Assembly (NCBI GenBank): GCA_964530525.1
Contig: CAZHBH010000001.1
Span: 25,968-89,967, forward strand
DNA from: CAYNQN01 sp964530525
Lineage (GTDB): Bacteria; Actinomycetota; Acidimicrobiia; Acidimicrobiales; Acidimicrobilacustridaceae
DNA length: 64,000 nt
Direction of reading: 5' to 3'
The notes below the pieces were generated by a model that saw only the letters and a list, made by a program, of their open reading frames with translations, did not search any database and had not been told where the DNA came from. Positions 34,022 to 42,952 of the stretch are shown piece after piece. The position numbers were made by a program, and so were the translations under genes. Position 1 is the first letter of the stretch. The number at the start of each line of letters is the position of its first letter.

Positions 34022-35197
34022 TCATCGGCCGTACACCTCGGCTCGCAGACGGGGGAGCACGCGACGAGCGAAGCGCTCCATGCTGGCCTCCGTGGCTCCG
34101 GCCGACATGTCCGACGACTGGACCATCATCAGCAGGTTCCCGAAGCCACCCACGTAGCGGTAGAACTCGCGGATCTGCTCGTAGACGGTGTCGGCGGTGC
34201 CGGCGAACGTGTAGCCCCGCTCGATCATGTCCTCCACCGGGCCGGTCGCCAGGTCGCCGAGGCGCTGGTACGGGTTGGCGTCGTGATCTTCGACCCGCTC
34301 GCGCAGGACGGTCGCCCTCACCCCCGCGTCGAGGAAGCCCGGGATGTCGACGAACTGGGGAGGGGTCCGCGCTGTCTGGAGCGGGAACCACTGGAGCTGG
34401 GCGGCAGCCTCCAGAGCTTCCTCGTCGGTCTCGCCGACGAACACGCAGGCGCAGTAGGCGAGGCGCTCGAGCGGGACCTCGGGCTCGCCCATGGACGCCC
34501 GTTGCTCCCTGTAGGCCTCGAACACCGCCTTGCAGCCGTCGGACCCGTTCATCATCGTGGCCATCGTGTGGCCCCTCGCCGCCACTCCCCTGGCAGATCC
34601 CGGGCTCGACGCCGTCTCCCACACGGGAGGGTGCGGCTGCTGGAGCGGCCTCGGGATGATGTTCACCTGCCTGTGGTGGAAGTGCTCGCCCTCCCAGTTG
34701 AAGGGACCTTCGGTGCCCTTCCAGGCAGCGACGATCAGCTCCATGGCCTCGACGAACCGGTCGCGAAGGTCCACGGGCTGGGTGTTGGTCGGCGTGATCT
34801 CCATGGGTGACCCCCGGACGAACCCCACCTCGGCCCGCCCGCCTGAGAGGACGTCGACGAAGGCCATCTCCTCGGCGACCCGAACGGGATCGGCGCGGTT
34901 CGCCACCGGGTTGCCCAGCACCAGCAGCCGCGCCTTGCGGGTGGTCCGAGCCAGGACCGCCATGGTCAGCGGTGCCACCGAGTTGAGGCACGTGAGCGTG
35001 CCGTGGTGCTCGTTGAGCATTATGTCCAGGCCCAGCTCGTCGGCCTTCTCGTAGAGGCCGAAGTACTTCCTGTAGAGCGAGTAGCCCTTCTCGGGGTCGA
35101 AGAGCGACGAGGGGATGACCGTGCGCACGGGCCCCATCACGTCGGGGTCCGGAACCTCCGGGTACGGCATCTCGGTGAACGCCCAGGCTCGGAACAC
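34022..35197 (-). CDS. LLM class flavin-dependent oxidoreductase (1 of 4)
   Basis: 391 residues, GTG start one base after the hydrolase stop codon. Luciferase-like (beta/alpha)8 barrel: LGLDIMLNEHHGT, TRKARLLVLGNPVANRADPVRVAEEMAFVDVLSGGRAEVGFVRGSP, WKGTEGPFNWEGEHFHHRQVNIIPRPLQQPHPPVWETASSPGSARGVAARGH. The EHH motif is common in alkanal/limonene-type monooxygenases that use FMNH2. It is clearly translated together with the alpha/beta hydrolase, so it may act on the same substrate. Confidence 0.87.
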   Translation of the reverse strand: MFRAWAFTEMPYPEVPDPDVMGPVRTVIPSSLFDPEKGYSLYRKYFGLYEKADELGLDIMLNEHHGTLTCLNSVAPLTMAVLARTTRKARLLVLGNPVANRADPVRVAEEMAFVDVLSGGRAEVGFVRGSPMEITPTNTQPVDLRDRFVEAMELIVAAWKGTEGPFNWEGEHFHHRQVNIIPRPLQQPHPPVWETASSPGSARGVAARGHTMATMMNGSDGCKAVFEAYREQRASMGEPEVPLERLAYCACVFVGETDEEALEAAAQLQWFPLQTARTPPQFVDIPGFLDAGVRATVLRERVEDHDANPYQRLGDLATGPVEDMIERGYTFAGTADTVYEQIREFYRYVGGFGNLLMMVQSSDMSAGATEASMERFARRVLPRLRAEVYGR

Positions 35198-35198
35198 G

Positions 35199-36080
35199 TC
35201 AGACCCCCGTCGTCATCGGTGAGAGCCGGGCGGCGCTCGACCGTCGACGCTGCAGGGCCCGCACGACCTCGGTCGCCGCCTCGAGCGGGACCTCCTCCTC
35301 GACCCGGTGTCCCACCCCGGCCATCTCGACCACCTCTACCGGACCACCGAATAGAGAGGCGAGACGCCGGCAGTAGTCGGCGTCGAGCACGAAGGAGTCC
35401 TCCCCCGCACCGATGATCGTCACCTCGCCACGGACCCGGCGAAGGCGGCGCGGGAGGGCGGGGTCGTGGAAGTACGGCTTCCAGCAGTACCTGGCGGTGG
35501 CTTCCTGGGCGCGCGTGATGGCGAGCAGCCCCTCCTCGTCCAGCGAGGAGAGGCGGTCCATGCCACGGGAGCTGAGCACGGCCTGCTGCTCGGAGGGGTG
35601 GATCGCGAAGAGGTCGACGAAGTCCCGATCGGTGCGGGACCCGAACTTCACCCCCACAGGAGCGATGAGCACGACGGGCCCCACGGCGGGGTGGCGTGTG
35701 GCCGCCATCTCCGCTGCGATCCAGGCCCCGATGGACGATCCGACGACCGGGACGGGTGACCCCTCCTCGCCGGCCATCTCCTCGAGCAGCTCGACGTACA
35801 GGTCGGCGAGGTCGCGGACGGTCGCCAGGTCGGCTGGCGGCACGGCGCTCCCCCATCCCGGGTGCAGCGGAGCGGTGACCGTGGCGTGCTCGCCGAGGGC
35901 CTCAAGGAACGGGCCGCAGAGCACGAGCCCGTCCTCCGCGTGGAGGTAGAGGGCTCGCTCTCCCTCGCCGGTCCGGAAGACCTCGAGGTCCACGTCGCCC
36001 AACTGCACGGTTGCTGAGTCCAGGCGGGCGGTGGCGGATCGAACTGGGGTGGGGGTGGGGGTCGGGTGGATGGTAGCCAT
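35199..36080 (-). CDS. Alpha/beta hydrolase
   Basis: 293 residues from the ATG at 36080. Nucleophile elbow VVGSSIGAW (GxSxG with Ser in the middle); acid candidate Asp in GAGEDSFVLDADYC; catalytic His in MAGVGHRVEEEVP. It has the pattern of hydrolases that split esters, lactones or C-C bonds of ring-cleavage products; the exact reaction is open. An N-terminal Thr/Pro run (HPTPTPTPV) is odd. An 18-base perfect palindrome ends five bases upstream of the start codon, so expression is probably controlled by its own regulator. Confidence 0.85.
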   Translation of the reverse strand: MATIHPTPTPTPVRSATARLDSATVQLGDVDLEVFRTGEGERALYLHAEDGLVLCGPFLEALGEHATVTAPLHPGWGSAVPPADLATVRDLADLYVELLEEMAGEEGSPVPVVGSSIGAWIAAEMAATRHPAVGPVVLIAPVGVKFGSRTDRDFVDLFAIHPSEQQAVLSSRGMDRLSSLDEEGLLAITRAQEATARYCWKPYFHDPALPRRLRRVRGEVTIIGAGEDSFVLDADYCRRLASLFGGPVEVVEMAGVGHRVEEEVPLEAATEVVRALQRRRSSAARLSPMTTGV

Positions 36081-36084
36081 GGTC

Positions 36085-36102
36085 TTTCTTGTATACAAGA
36101 AA
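36085..36102. promoter_or_regulatory. 18-base perfect palindrome before the alpha/beta hydrolase
   Basis: TTTCTTGTATACAAGAAA is fully symmetrical, with core CTTGTATACAAG. A half-site CTTGT recurs at 36110-36114. The core resembles GntR/FadR-family operators (TTGTATACAA type). It overlaps the region where the ribosome binding site or transcription start must lie. No GntR gene is in this window. Confidence 0.6.
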
Positions 36103-36177
36103 AGTTTCTCTTGTTGTAGACAGACCGTACCACCCAACCAGGAGCTGTCAAGGGTGATCGCGGCTGGGGCGCGCCGC

Positions 36178-37167
36178 TCACCAAGCGGCCGGCGCGCCTC
36201 CGAGCAGCGACGCCACGGCCGGAGCCAAGGCGCTGGCCAACCGCTCGTGGCCCCCGTCTCCGGGGTGCACCCCGGCGACGAGGCCGGCCGCCTCGACCAA
36301 CTCTGCGGCGGCGACCAGCGACAGCGCCCGATCGTGCCGGCGAGCCTCCTGCACGAAGCCCTCCATGGCCGAGCGGAGGTCGGCGAGCGTCGCACCCAGC
36401 ACGTTCGGCACGTGCTCGGCATCGGGGCGCCCGATGGGGCTGACGAACAGCACGGGGACCTCCGGAAGCGCCGCGCGCACGACACCGATGAAGCCCTGCA
36501 GGCCCGATGCGATCATCGCCGGCGTGTGGGGGACCCTCGTCCAGCAGTTGGTCCCGTAGGCCACGACGACCGCCGCCGGGGCGAGCTCTCCGATCCACTC
36601 GGCGCACGGGATCTCGCCCCTCGCCGCGCCCGCGTAGCCGAGGTTGACGATGTCGACCCCCGCCCTTCGGGCGACGAGGGAGGTCCAACGGCGCCCGGGC
36701 TCGGAGGCGGACCACCCTTGGGTGATCGAATCGCCGTAGCACGCCAGCCTCGGGAGGCTCGGGCCCGGCCGCACGTCGGCCCCACGAACGGCGAGCACCG
36801 ACGGTGACATGTCCTCGGGTAGGTGCACCACCACCCTCTCGTCGCCGCCATCGGGCTGGCCGACGTCGAGGGTCACGGTGCCTCGACCCGCCTCGGCCTC
36901 GACCATCGCCACACGACGCTCTCCCCTCCAGGCCGTGAAGGTCGTGACGAGTGGACGGGGCAGGTCGCCCACCGGCGTGCGTGCCACGTAGTCCACCTCC
37001 ACCTTGCCGCTGCCGACCACCTCCATCCGCACGTCGGTGGGCACGCGAGCGGCGGCCAACGTGTCGGCCGGGAGGCGCGAGTCGCCCGGCCGAGCCCTGA
37101 GGTAGGGGTAAGGGCCCTCGACCGGATCCTGGAAGAGGCCGCGAAGGAAGCTTCGGGGGTCGCTCAT
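36178..37167 (-). CDS. SGNH/GDSL hydrolase with N-terminal beta domain
   Basis: 329 residues. The first 130 residues form a beta-rich module (MEVVGSGKVEVDYVARTP; RRVAMVEAEAGRGTVTLDVG) as in CE2-like or acyl-hydrolase proteins. The hydrolase part has all blocks: CYGDSITQGW (Ser147), VNLGYAGAARG, VVAYGTNCW and GVHPGDGGH with the catalytic Asp and His. It cleaves esters; no signal peptide, so it is cytoplasmic. Divergent from the SDR gene with an imperfect CAAGC-type site between them. Confidence 0.85.
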   Translation of the reverse strand: MSDPRSFLRGLFQDPVEGPYPYLRARPGDSRLPADTLAAARVPTDVRMEVVGSGKVEVDYVARTPVGDLPRPLVTTFTAWRGERRVAMVEAEAGRGTVTLDVGQPDGGDERVVVHLPEDMSPSVLAVRGADVRPGPSLPRLACYGDSITQGWSASEPGRRWTSLVARRAGVDIVNLGYAGAARGEIPCAEWIGELAPAAVVVAYGTNCWTRVPHTPAMIASGLQGFIGVVRAALPEVPVLFVSPIGRPDAEHVPNVLGATLADLRSAMEGFVQEARRHDRALSLVAAAELVEAAGLVAGVHPGDGGHERLASALAPAVASLLGGAPAAW

Positions 37168-37184
37168 GGCAGGACCCTAGCTAC

Positions 37185-37198
37185 CAAGCAAGCGCACG
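37185..37198. promoter_or_regulatory. CAAGC-type operator (imperfect) between hydrolase and SDR genes
   Basis: CAAGC-AAGC-GCACG matches 8 of 10 half-site positions, with the same N4 spacing as the perfect sites. It lies 18 bases from the leftward start at 37167 and 55 bases from the rightward start at 37253. CTAG is just to its left. Confidence 0.5.
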
Positions 37199-37252
37199 AC
37201 TGGACGGTGTTACCCTGCGCCGCGTGCGCCGCCCCTGTCGCCCGAGCCCGAC

Positions 37253-38032
37253 GTGACCACCGCAGGGTCGCTCGCCGGCAAGGTGGCGATCGTCACCGGC
37301 GCAGGTGCCGGCATCGGTCGTGGGATAGCGCTGGCGCTGGCACGCGAAGGAGCGAGCGTCGCTGTGGTGGAGCGCGACCCCGAGTCGATGGTCGGCACCG
37401 TCGATGCGATAGCCCAGCGGGGAGACCCCGTGGCCCTGCCCGTGCGGTGCGACGTGGGGGAGCTCGACCAGATCCAAGCGGCGGTCGCCGCCACCGTCGA
37501 GCGCTTCGGCACCGTCGACGTCCTCGTCAACAACGCCCAGACGTTCCGGTCGCAGCGCCGGTACGCGCCGCTGCACGAGATCGACGACGACGACGCCAGG
37601 GTCGACTTCGAATCCGGTCCTCTCGGCACCCTGCGCTTCATGCGTCTCTGCCACGAGCACCTGGTCGGCGACGGTTGCGTGGTGAACGTGGTCTCAGCCG
37701 GCGCGAACACGCCCGATCCCTCGGGGGTCGGCGTGTACGCCGCGGCCAAGGCAGCAGTCGTCATGCTCACCAGGGCGGCTGCGGTGGAGTGGGGCCACGA
37801 GGGCATCAGGGTCAACGCGATCGCGCCGCTGGCGCTTTCGGCGAAGATGGAGGCCAACCTGGCGAGCGATCCCGCCAAGCTCGAGCACTTCGTCTCGAAG
37901 ACCGCTCTGGGCCGGCTGGGCGACTGCGAGGCCGACATCGGCCGGGCCGTGGTCTTCCTCTGCGGGCCCGACGCCTCCTACATCACCGGGACGGTGCTCG
38001 GCGTCGACGGCGGGATCTCGTTCCCTCACTGA
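37253..38032 (+). CDS. Short-chain dehydrogenase/reductase
   Basis: 259 residues, GTG start. Rossmann motif TGAGAGIGRG (about 15-24), NNAQ (usual NNAG), and YAAAK as the active-site Tyr/Lys pair; the Ser is in VVSAGANTP. The C-terminus SYITGTVLGVDGGISFPH is typical of tetrameric SDRs. NAD(P)-dependent oxidation or reduction of a hydroxy/keto group, substrate unknown. It is rightward, alone, and its promoter carries an imperfect CAAGC-type site. Confidence 0.9.
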   Translation: MTTAGSLAGKVAIVTGAGAGIGRGIALALAREGASVAVVERDPESMVGTVDAIAQRGDPVALPVRCDVGELDQIQAAVAATVERFGTVDVLVNNAQTFRSQRRYAPLHEIDDDDARVDFESGPLGTLRFMRLCHEHLVGDGCVVNVVSAGANTPDPSGVGVYAAAKAAVVMLTRAAAVEWGHEGIRVNAIAPLALSAKMEANLASDPAKLEHFVSKTALGRLGDCEADIGRAVVFLCGPDASYITGTVLGVDGGISFPH

Positions 38033-38103
38033 GACCCGCGTGCCCACGCAGTTTCGGGGTGGCGCCTGCCGAGCCAAGGGTCACGAGGCCGACGGCTGCC
38101 GGT

Positions 38104-38994
38104 TCAGAGGATGACGAAAGGGTTGACGAGGCAGCCCGTCGCCTTCGGGAAGCTCACCGGCAGCACGACGAAGGCACCATCGGCCTTCCCGGCGTCCCTC
38201 GCCGCCGCGGCCACGGGGCCGAGGTCGCAGTTGTCCACCGTGGCCAGACCTATGGCCCAGAGGAGCTGGTGCACGGGCCCGTGCACGTCGTAGACGGCGT
38301 CGAGGAAGTCCCAGGCGAGGACCGACACACCGTTCTCTGCGATCCAGCGGGCCCCGTCGGCGCCGATCCCGGGGCGTCTTCCGGGCTCGCCGTGCTCGTC
38401 GGCGGGCTGGTGGCCGAAGCGATGCCCAGCCGCCTCCCAACGGTCGCGGCCCATGTACGCGATGAGGGCGTCGCCGGGGCGGAAGCCCGCCTCCGCGGTG
38501 GCGGCCTCGAAGTCGGCACCCGTGACGGGCTCTTCGGCGCTCACCCAGTCGGTGCCGCGAAGGGCCGGGATGTCGGCTATCACGCCCCTCGTGAACAGGC
38601 CGTGCTCGGCGAGGTCGACCACCGACGACAGCTCGGGATCGTCCCAGGTGCGCCCTCGGTAGAAGCGCCCGTCACCCGAGATGTGGTTCGCTGCATCCAG
38701 GTGGGTGTTCCAGAAGCCGTGGCACTCGACGCCGACGCGGTCGCTGGCGAACTGGTGCTCGGTGTCGTAGCTGAGGTCCACCGAGATGGCGTCTTCCCCC
38801 TCCCCGAAGGCCGGGCCGAAGTCGAGCGGTCTCGCCAGGCTCACCGCCTGTCCGGTGGTGACGGCCGCCGCACCCCGCAGACGAGCCGCCGCGTCGATCA
38901 GGTTCGCGGTCCCGAGGCGGTCGTCCTCGCCGAACGGCGCCTTCGATGCAACCTCGTCGAGCCATCCCGCGTAGGCAGCCTGGGCGTCGCTCAT
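38104..38994 (-). CDS. Cyclase family protein (kynurenine formamidase-like fold)
   Basis: 296 residues. The metal-site motif is HGFWNTHLDAANHISGDGRFY, a variant of the HxGTHxDxPxH signature of this family. Further conserved parts are VIADIPALRG, FRPGDALIAYMG and GIGADGARWIAENGVSVLAWD. Members hydrolyse amides, lactones or cyclic ketones (kynurenine formamidase, isatin hydrolase). It is convergent with the SDR gene and divergent from the LLM gene at 39079, with a CAAGC-type site between the latter two. Confidence 0.85.
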   Translation of the reverse strand: MSDAQAAYAGWLDEVASKAPFGEDDRLGTANLIDAAARLRGAAAVTTGQAVSLARPLDFGPAFGEGEDAISVDLSYDTEHQFASDRVGVECHGFWNTHLDAANHISGDGRFYRGRTWDDPELSSVVDLAEHGLFTRGVIADIPALRGTDWVSAEEPVTGADFEAATAEAGFRPGDALIAYMGRDRWEAAGHRFGHQPADEHGEPGRRPGIGADGARWIAENGVSVLAWDFLDAVYDVHGPVHQLLWAIGLATVDNCDLGPVAAAARDAGKADGAFVVLPVSFPKATGCLVNPFVIL

Positions 38995-39030
38995 CGGACC
39001 TCCGTCATGTAGCGTCGAGAGCGAATAAAC

Positions 39031-39044
39031 CTAGCTCTTGCTTG
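39031..39044. promoter_or_regulatory. CAAGC-type operator (one mismatch) between cyclase and LLM genes
   Basis: CTAGC-TCTT-GCTTG matches 9 of 10 half-site positions with N4 spacing. It is centred in the 84-base gap between divergent starts at 38994 and 39079. Confidence 0.6.
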
Positions 39045-39078
39045 GGTACACTACAAGGGCGTCGAAGGGAGCTGCCTC

Positions 39079-40083
39079 GTGCTCGTCGGGCTGACCTCGG
39101 ACTTCCGCAACCCTCTCGGGCGCCCGTGGCCGGAGGTGTGGGAGGAGGGCATCTCTCGGATGGTCCTGGCGGAGGAGCTGGGCCTCGACTACGTGCTGGT
39201 GCAGGAGCACTTCTTCACGGCCGACGGCTACGCGCCGTCCATCCCCGTGTTCCTCACCCTGCTGGCCGAGCGCACGAGCCGCATCCGCATCGGTTCGAAC
39301 CTGTCGATCCTGCCCCTGCACCACCCCGCGCAGCTCGCCCAGGAGATGGCCGTGATCGACCAGCTCAGCGGTGGGCGCCTGGAGGTGACGGTGGGCCTGG
39401 GTCACCGGATGGCGGAGTACCAGGCGATGGGCATCGAGCGCCGAAGCGGGCCGGGCCGGCTGGAGGAGGGCATCGAGGTGCTCAGGCGCGCATGGGGACC
39501 CGACCCGGTGACCTTCGAGGGCGAGCACTTCGTGCTGCGCGACCTGGACATCCAGCCCAAGCCCCTGCAGCAACCCAACCCCCCGCTGTGGGTGGGGGCG
39601 ACCCGACCCAAGGCTGCTGCTCGCGCTGGGCGCCTCGGAGCGCACCTACGAGCTTCGTCCAACGAAGCCGCCTTCTACGACGCCTACTACGGGGGACTGG
39701 CCGAGGCCGGGATCGACCGCTCGAACATGCGGGTGGCCCGCTCGTGGTCGATCACCGCCACACACGAGGATCCCGAAGTCGTGTGGAGGCGCAACCAGCG
39801 GCTCTACTTCGAGCGCTGGGACTTCTACCGGAGGGTCAGGGAAGAGGCAGGCATCCCCGCTCTGCAGGCTGGGGGCCAGGAGCAGGGTGATCCGGGCTAC
39901 CGCGAGTTCGAGATCATCGGGAGCCCGAGCTTCCTGCTCGAAGAGCTCGGCCGTCTTGCAGCGCAGTTCCCCATCACCGACATCGTGATCTCAGGCCCCG
40001 CGGCGGGCATCCCCCACCAAGAGGCGGCCGAGAGCCTCGCCCTGTTCGCCGAAGAGGTGCTGCCGACCATCAAGACCTGGTAG
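39079..40083 (+). CDS. LLM class flavin-dependent oxidoreductase (2 of 4)
   Basis: 334 residues, GTG start. Barrel motifs: LGLDYVLVQEHFFTADGYAPSIPVFLTLLAERTSRIRIGSNLSILPLHHPAQLAQEMAVIDQLSGGRLEVTVGLGH, then LQQPNPPLWVGATRPKAAARAGRLGAHL. This is a bacterial-luciferase-like monooxygenase (FMN or F420). The substrate is unknown. Its promoter shares a CAAGC-type site with the divergent cyclase gene. Confidence 0.88.
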   Translation: MLVGLTSDFRNPLGRPWPEVWEEGISRMVLAEELGLDYVLVQEHFFTADGYAPSIPVFLTLLAERTSRIRIGSNLSILPLHHPAQLAQEMAVIDQLSGGRLEVTVGLGHRMAEYQAMGIERRSGPGRLEEGIEVLRRAWGPDPVTFEGEHFVLRDLDIQPKPLQQPNPPLWVGATRPKAAARAGRLGAHLRASSNEAAFYDAYYGGLAEAGIDRSNMRVARSWSITATHEDPEVVWRRNQRLYFERWDFYRRVREEAGIPALQAGGQEQGDPGYREFEIIGSPSFLLEELGRLAAQFPITDIVISGPAAGIPHQEAAESLALFAEEVLPTIKTW

Positions 40084-40114
40084 CTGGAGGGCCAGCCCCT
40101 GGGCCGGGAGGTGC

Positions 40115-40570
40115 TCAGCCGGAGTGGACGACGTGGGCGACGCGGGACCTGAAGACCAGGGATCCTTCGATCCACGCGAGGCGGTCGTCGTATCGGACGT
40201 AAGTGCGGCCCGGATCCCTCCCGGGCCTTCCGCTCAGGGCGATGATCAGGCACCCCGCCACCAGGTCGCCGCCATCCTCTCCCAGCAGCACGTGCGAGGT
40301 GGTGGCGTGCATCACCAAGCCGCCGGCCTCCCGGATCGGCCTGAGGATGTCGACCTCGAAGCCCTCCACCACGGCCACGCGACCCTCCCACCGGGGCTTT
40401 CCGAAGGCCCGTCCGTCCCACACGGCGTCGGGGGCCAGCAGCGGACCGAGCTGGGCGGCTTCGAAGTGGTCGACGTGGTGCCCGTAGCGGTTGGCCAGCT
40501 GCACGTACTCCACCAGGGCTCCTGCACCCGAGATCTCGGGGTGAGATGCGCCGTTCGTTGGGGTTCCCAT
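40115..40570 (-). CDS. SnoaL-like (NTF2 fold) protein
   Basis: 151 residues. Pattern EYVQLANRYGHHVDHFEAAQLGPLLAPDAVWDGRAFGKPRWEGRVAVVEGF, then HATTSHVLLGEDGGDLVAGCLIIALSG and a final strand LAWIEGSLVFRSRVAHVVHSG. Function unassigned. It is 61 bases after the lipoyl-domain gene and would be the last gene of the leftward CoA-transferase/E1 operon. Confidence 0.8.
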   Translation of the reverse strand: MGTPTNGASHPEISGAGALVEYVQLANRYGHHVDHFEAAQLGPLLAPDAVWDGRAFGKPRWEGRVAVVEGFEVDILRPIREAGGLVMHATTSHVLLGEDGGDLVAGCLIIALSGRPGRDPGRTYVRYDDRLAWIEGSLVFRSRVAHVVHSG

Positions 40571-40631
40571 GGGTTCAGACCTCCTGGTCCTAGCTGCGGA
40601 TCTGCTGTGCGAGCTCGGTGCGCAGGGTCCT

Positions 40632-40865
40632 TCAGGCGCGCTCGATGCGGGCGAGGAGCGCCCCCACCTCGTAGGTGCCGCCAGGCTCGGCGACGTGGCG
40701 CACCACCCCTGCCGACGGAGCCGGCACCTCGAAGGTCACCTTGTCGCTGGTGACCGTGCAGACGGTGGCGCCCTCTTCCACCAGCCCGCCGTCGGCGACG
40801 TCGAACGACTCCAGCTCTCCCTCGTCCATCGTGTCGCCCAGGCGGGGCATCCTCACCTCGGTCAT
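40632..40865 (-). CDS. Stand-alone lipoyl (biotinyl/lipoyl-attachment) domain protein
   Basis: A 77-residue protein that is only one lipoyl domain. It has MTEVRMPRLGDTMDEGEL at the start and the lipoylation lysine, Lys42, in VTSDKVTFEVPAPSAG, which matches E2 lipoyl domains rather than biotin carriers (MKM). No peripheral-subunit-binding or acyltransferase part follows. Its ATG overlaps the stop of the E1 fusion by 4 bases, so it should be the acyl-carrying partner of that enzyme. In complete complexes this domain is part of E2; a free form recalls glycine cleavage H protein. Confidence 0.88.
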   Translation of the reverse strand: MTEVRMPRLGDTMDEGELESFDVADGGLVEEGATVCTVTSDKVTFEVPAPSAGVVRHVAEPGGTYEVGALLARIERA

Positions 40866-42952
40866 CTATGCGCTCCCTGCTGCTCTGAGTTGCCAGATCC
40901 CTCGCTCACGCCAGCGACGGCCAAGGCGGCGACGAGGATGCGATCCGTAGTGGCGCCGTGGGTCTCGACGATTCCCTTGGCGTACGGCACGGGGGTGAAC
41001 GGGGCACCCACACGCTGGATGGGGGCTCGGAGCGAAGCCCACCCCTCCGAGGCGACCAGGGCAGCCACCTCGGCGCCGAAGCCGCCGTGGATGACGGCGT
41101 CGTGGGCAACGACCAGGCGACCCGTGCGCTGGACCGAGGCGAGGATCCCCTCCACGTCCAGCGGCACCAGGGTTCGAAGGTCGAGCACCTCCAGCTCGAC
41201 GCCGTGCGCAGAGGCCTCCTCGGCGGCAGCCAGGGCGGCCGCGACAGCCGGGCCGTAGGCCGCCACGGTCACGTCAGTCCCCTTGCGCCTGCGGGCCGCC
41301 ACGCCTATGGGCAACGTGTACCGACCCTCGGGCACCGGACCCTTGCCGGCCCCGTAGTACGAGCTCATGGCCTCGATGAAGATGCAGGGATCGTCGCTCT
41401 CGATGGCCGCCAGCAGCAGCCCCTTCGCATCGCCCGGCGTCGACGGCCAGATCACCTGGAGACCAGGGATGTGGGCCACCAGCGCCTCGAGCGACTGCGA
41501 GTGCTGCGGGCCGACGGCCTTGCCCACCACCGTGCGGATGGTGAGCGGCACGGAGAGGCGGCCGCCCGACACGTAGCGGAGCTTGGCAGCGTGGTTGAGG
41601 ATCTGGTCGAGGCAGACGGCGACGAAGTCCATGAACATCAGCTCGGCGACCGGGCGCATGCCGCCCAGGGCCGCTCCGATCGCGGCTCCGACGATGGCGC
41701 TCTCGGCGATCGGGGTCGGGCGCACCCGTTCCCGCCCGAACGTGGTGGAGAGGCCCTTGGTGGCCCGGAAGGTCCCGCCTGCGGGATCTGCGATGTCCTC
41801 CCCCAGGAGCACGACCGACTCGTCGGCCGCGAGCGCCAGCTCGAGGGCCTCGCACACGGCCTGGGCCATGCCGAGCTTGCGGTCGGTGGGGGGCAGGGGT
41901 TCGTCGCGGACGTCATCGGCCTCGCCGACGAGGATCGACCGAAATCCCGCCTCGCGTCGGCTGTAGACGTCGAAGCCGGCCTCCTCGGCACCGGGGAGCG
42001 GGGCGGCCTTGGCACGCTCCATGGCCTCTTCGACCTCCCTCCCCACCTCCGAGTCGATCTCGGCGAGGCTGGCCTCGTCCGCTCGTCCGCCTTGGAGGAG
42101 CGACGCACGGAAGGTCACCAGGGGGTCTCCCGCACGAGCCGCCTCGGCGTCGGCGTCGTCCACGTAGGCCATGGGGTCGCCGAAGTTGTGGCCCGACAGC
42201 CGCGGCGCTACGGCCTCGAGGAACGTGGGCCCCTCCCCGGAACGGGCCCGATCGGCCGCTCGGGCCACGGCCTCGCGCACCGCCACGGGGTCGGTGCCGT
42301 CGACGGTCTCGCCGGCCATCCCGTAGGCGGAGGCTCGAGTTGCCAGCCGCTCCACCGGCGCGTGCTCGCGCAAGGGGGTGTACTCGGCGTAGAGGTTGTT
42401 CTCGCAGAGGAAGACGACCGGCAGCGACCACAGGGCAGCGAGCACCAGCGACTCGTGGAGGGCTCCTGTGTTGGTGGCGCCATCGCCGAAGGAGACGAGC
42501 ACGACCTCGCCCCGGCCCTGGAGCACCGACGACAGGGCGAGGCCACCCGCGATCGGCCCGCCGGCGCCGACGATGCCGGTCGACAGGGCCAGACCGACAG
42601 ATCGGTCGACCATGCCAGTCGCCGCCCCTCCCCTGCCCGATGCCAGGCCCTCGGTGCGCCCGAGGTACTCCGCGAGCACCCGCCAGGGCTCGGCGCCCTT
42701 GGCGAGCGACAGGCCCAGGCCCCTGTAGGTCACGATCAACTGGTCGGACCGCCGGAGCCCTGCCGCCGCTCCGGCAGCCACGGCCTCGTGGCCCTCGATG
42801 GGCCAGTAGTTGCAGGCGACCTCTCCCGACGAGAGGCCCTTGACGAGTCGCTCGTGGGTGGCACGGATGAGGCGCATCGTTCGGTAGAGCGCGAGGTCTC
42901 CTTCGGGCACCGGACCCCCGCCGAGAGCATCGGCGTGATCTGCCGGATCCAT
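40862..42952 (-). CDS. Fused E1 alpha-beta thiamine-diphosphate dehydrogenase (2-oxoacid/acetoin type)
   Basis: 696 residues from the ATG at 42952, which overlaps the preceding stop by one base. Residues about 15-335 are E1alpha: YWPIEGHEAVAAG, and the ThDP motif GDGATN...CENN (about 157-186). Residues about 365-690 are E1beta: LGMAQAVCEALELALAADESVVLLGEDIADPAGGTFRATKGL, PIAESAIVGAAIGAALGGMRPVAELMFMDF, then the C-terminal EVLDLRTLVPLD. It would decarboxylate a 2-oxo acid or acetoin-like ketone and load the acyl group onto the next-door lipoyl protein. No E2 core or E3 is in this operon. Confidence 0.9.
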   Translation of the reverse strand: MDPADHADALGGGPVPEGDLALYRTMRLIRATHERLVKGLSSGEVACNYWPIEGHEAVAAGAAAGLRRSDQLIVTYRGLGLSLAKGAEPWRVLAEYLGRTEGLASGRGGAATGMVDRSVGLALSTGIVGAGGPIAGGLALSSVLQGRGEVVLVSFGDGATNTGALHESLVLAALWSLPVVFLCENNLYAEYTPLREHAPVERLATRASAYGMAGETVDGTDPVAVREAVARAADRARSGEGPTFLEAVAPRLSGHNFGDPMAYVDDADAEAARAGDPLVTFRASLLQGGRADEASLAEIDSEVGREVEEAMERAKAAPLPGAEEAGFDVYSRREAGFRSILVGEADDVRDEPLPPTDRKLGMAQAVCEALELALAADESVVLLGEDIADPAGGTFRATKGLSTTFGRERVRPTPIAESAIVGAAIGAALGGMRPVAELMFMDFVAVCLDQILNHAAKLRYVSGGRLSVPLTIRTVVGKAVGPQHSQSLEALVAHIPGLQVIWPSTPGDAKGLLLAAIESDDPCIFIEAMSSYYGAGKGPVPEGRYTLPIGVAARRRKGTDVTVAAYGPAVAAALAAAEEASAHGVELEVLDLRTLVPLDVEGILASVQRTGRLVVAHDAVIHGGFGAEVAALVASEGWASLRAPIQRVGAPFTPVPYAKGIVETHGATTDRILVAALAVAGVSEGSGNSEQQGAHR

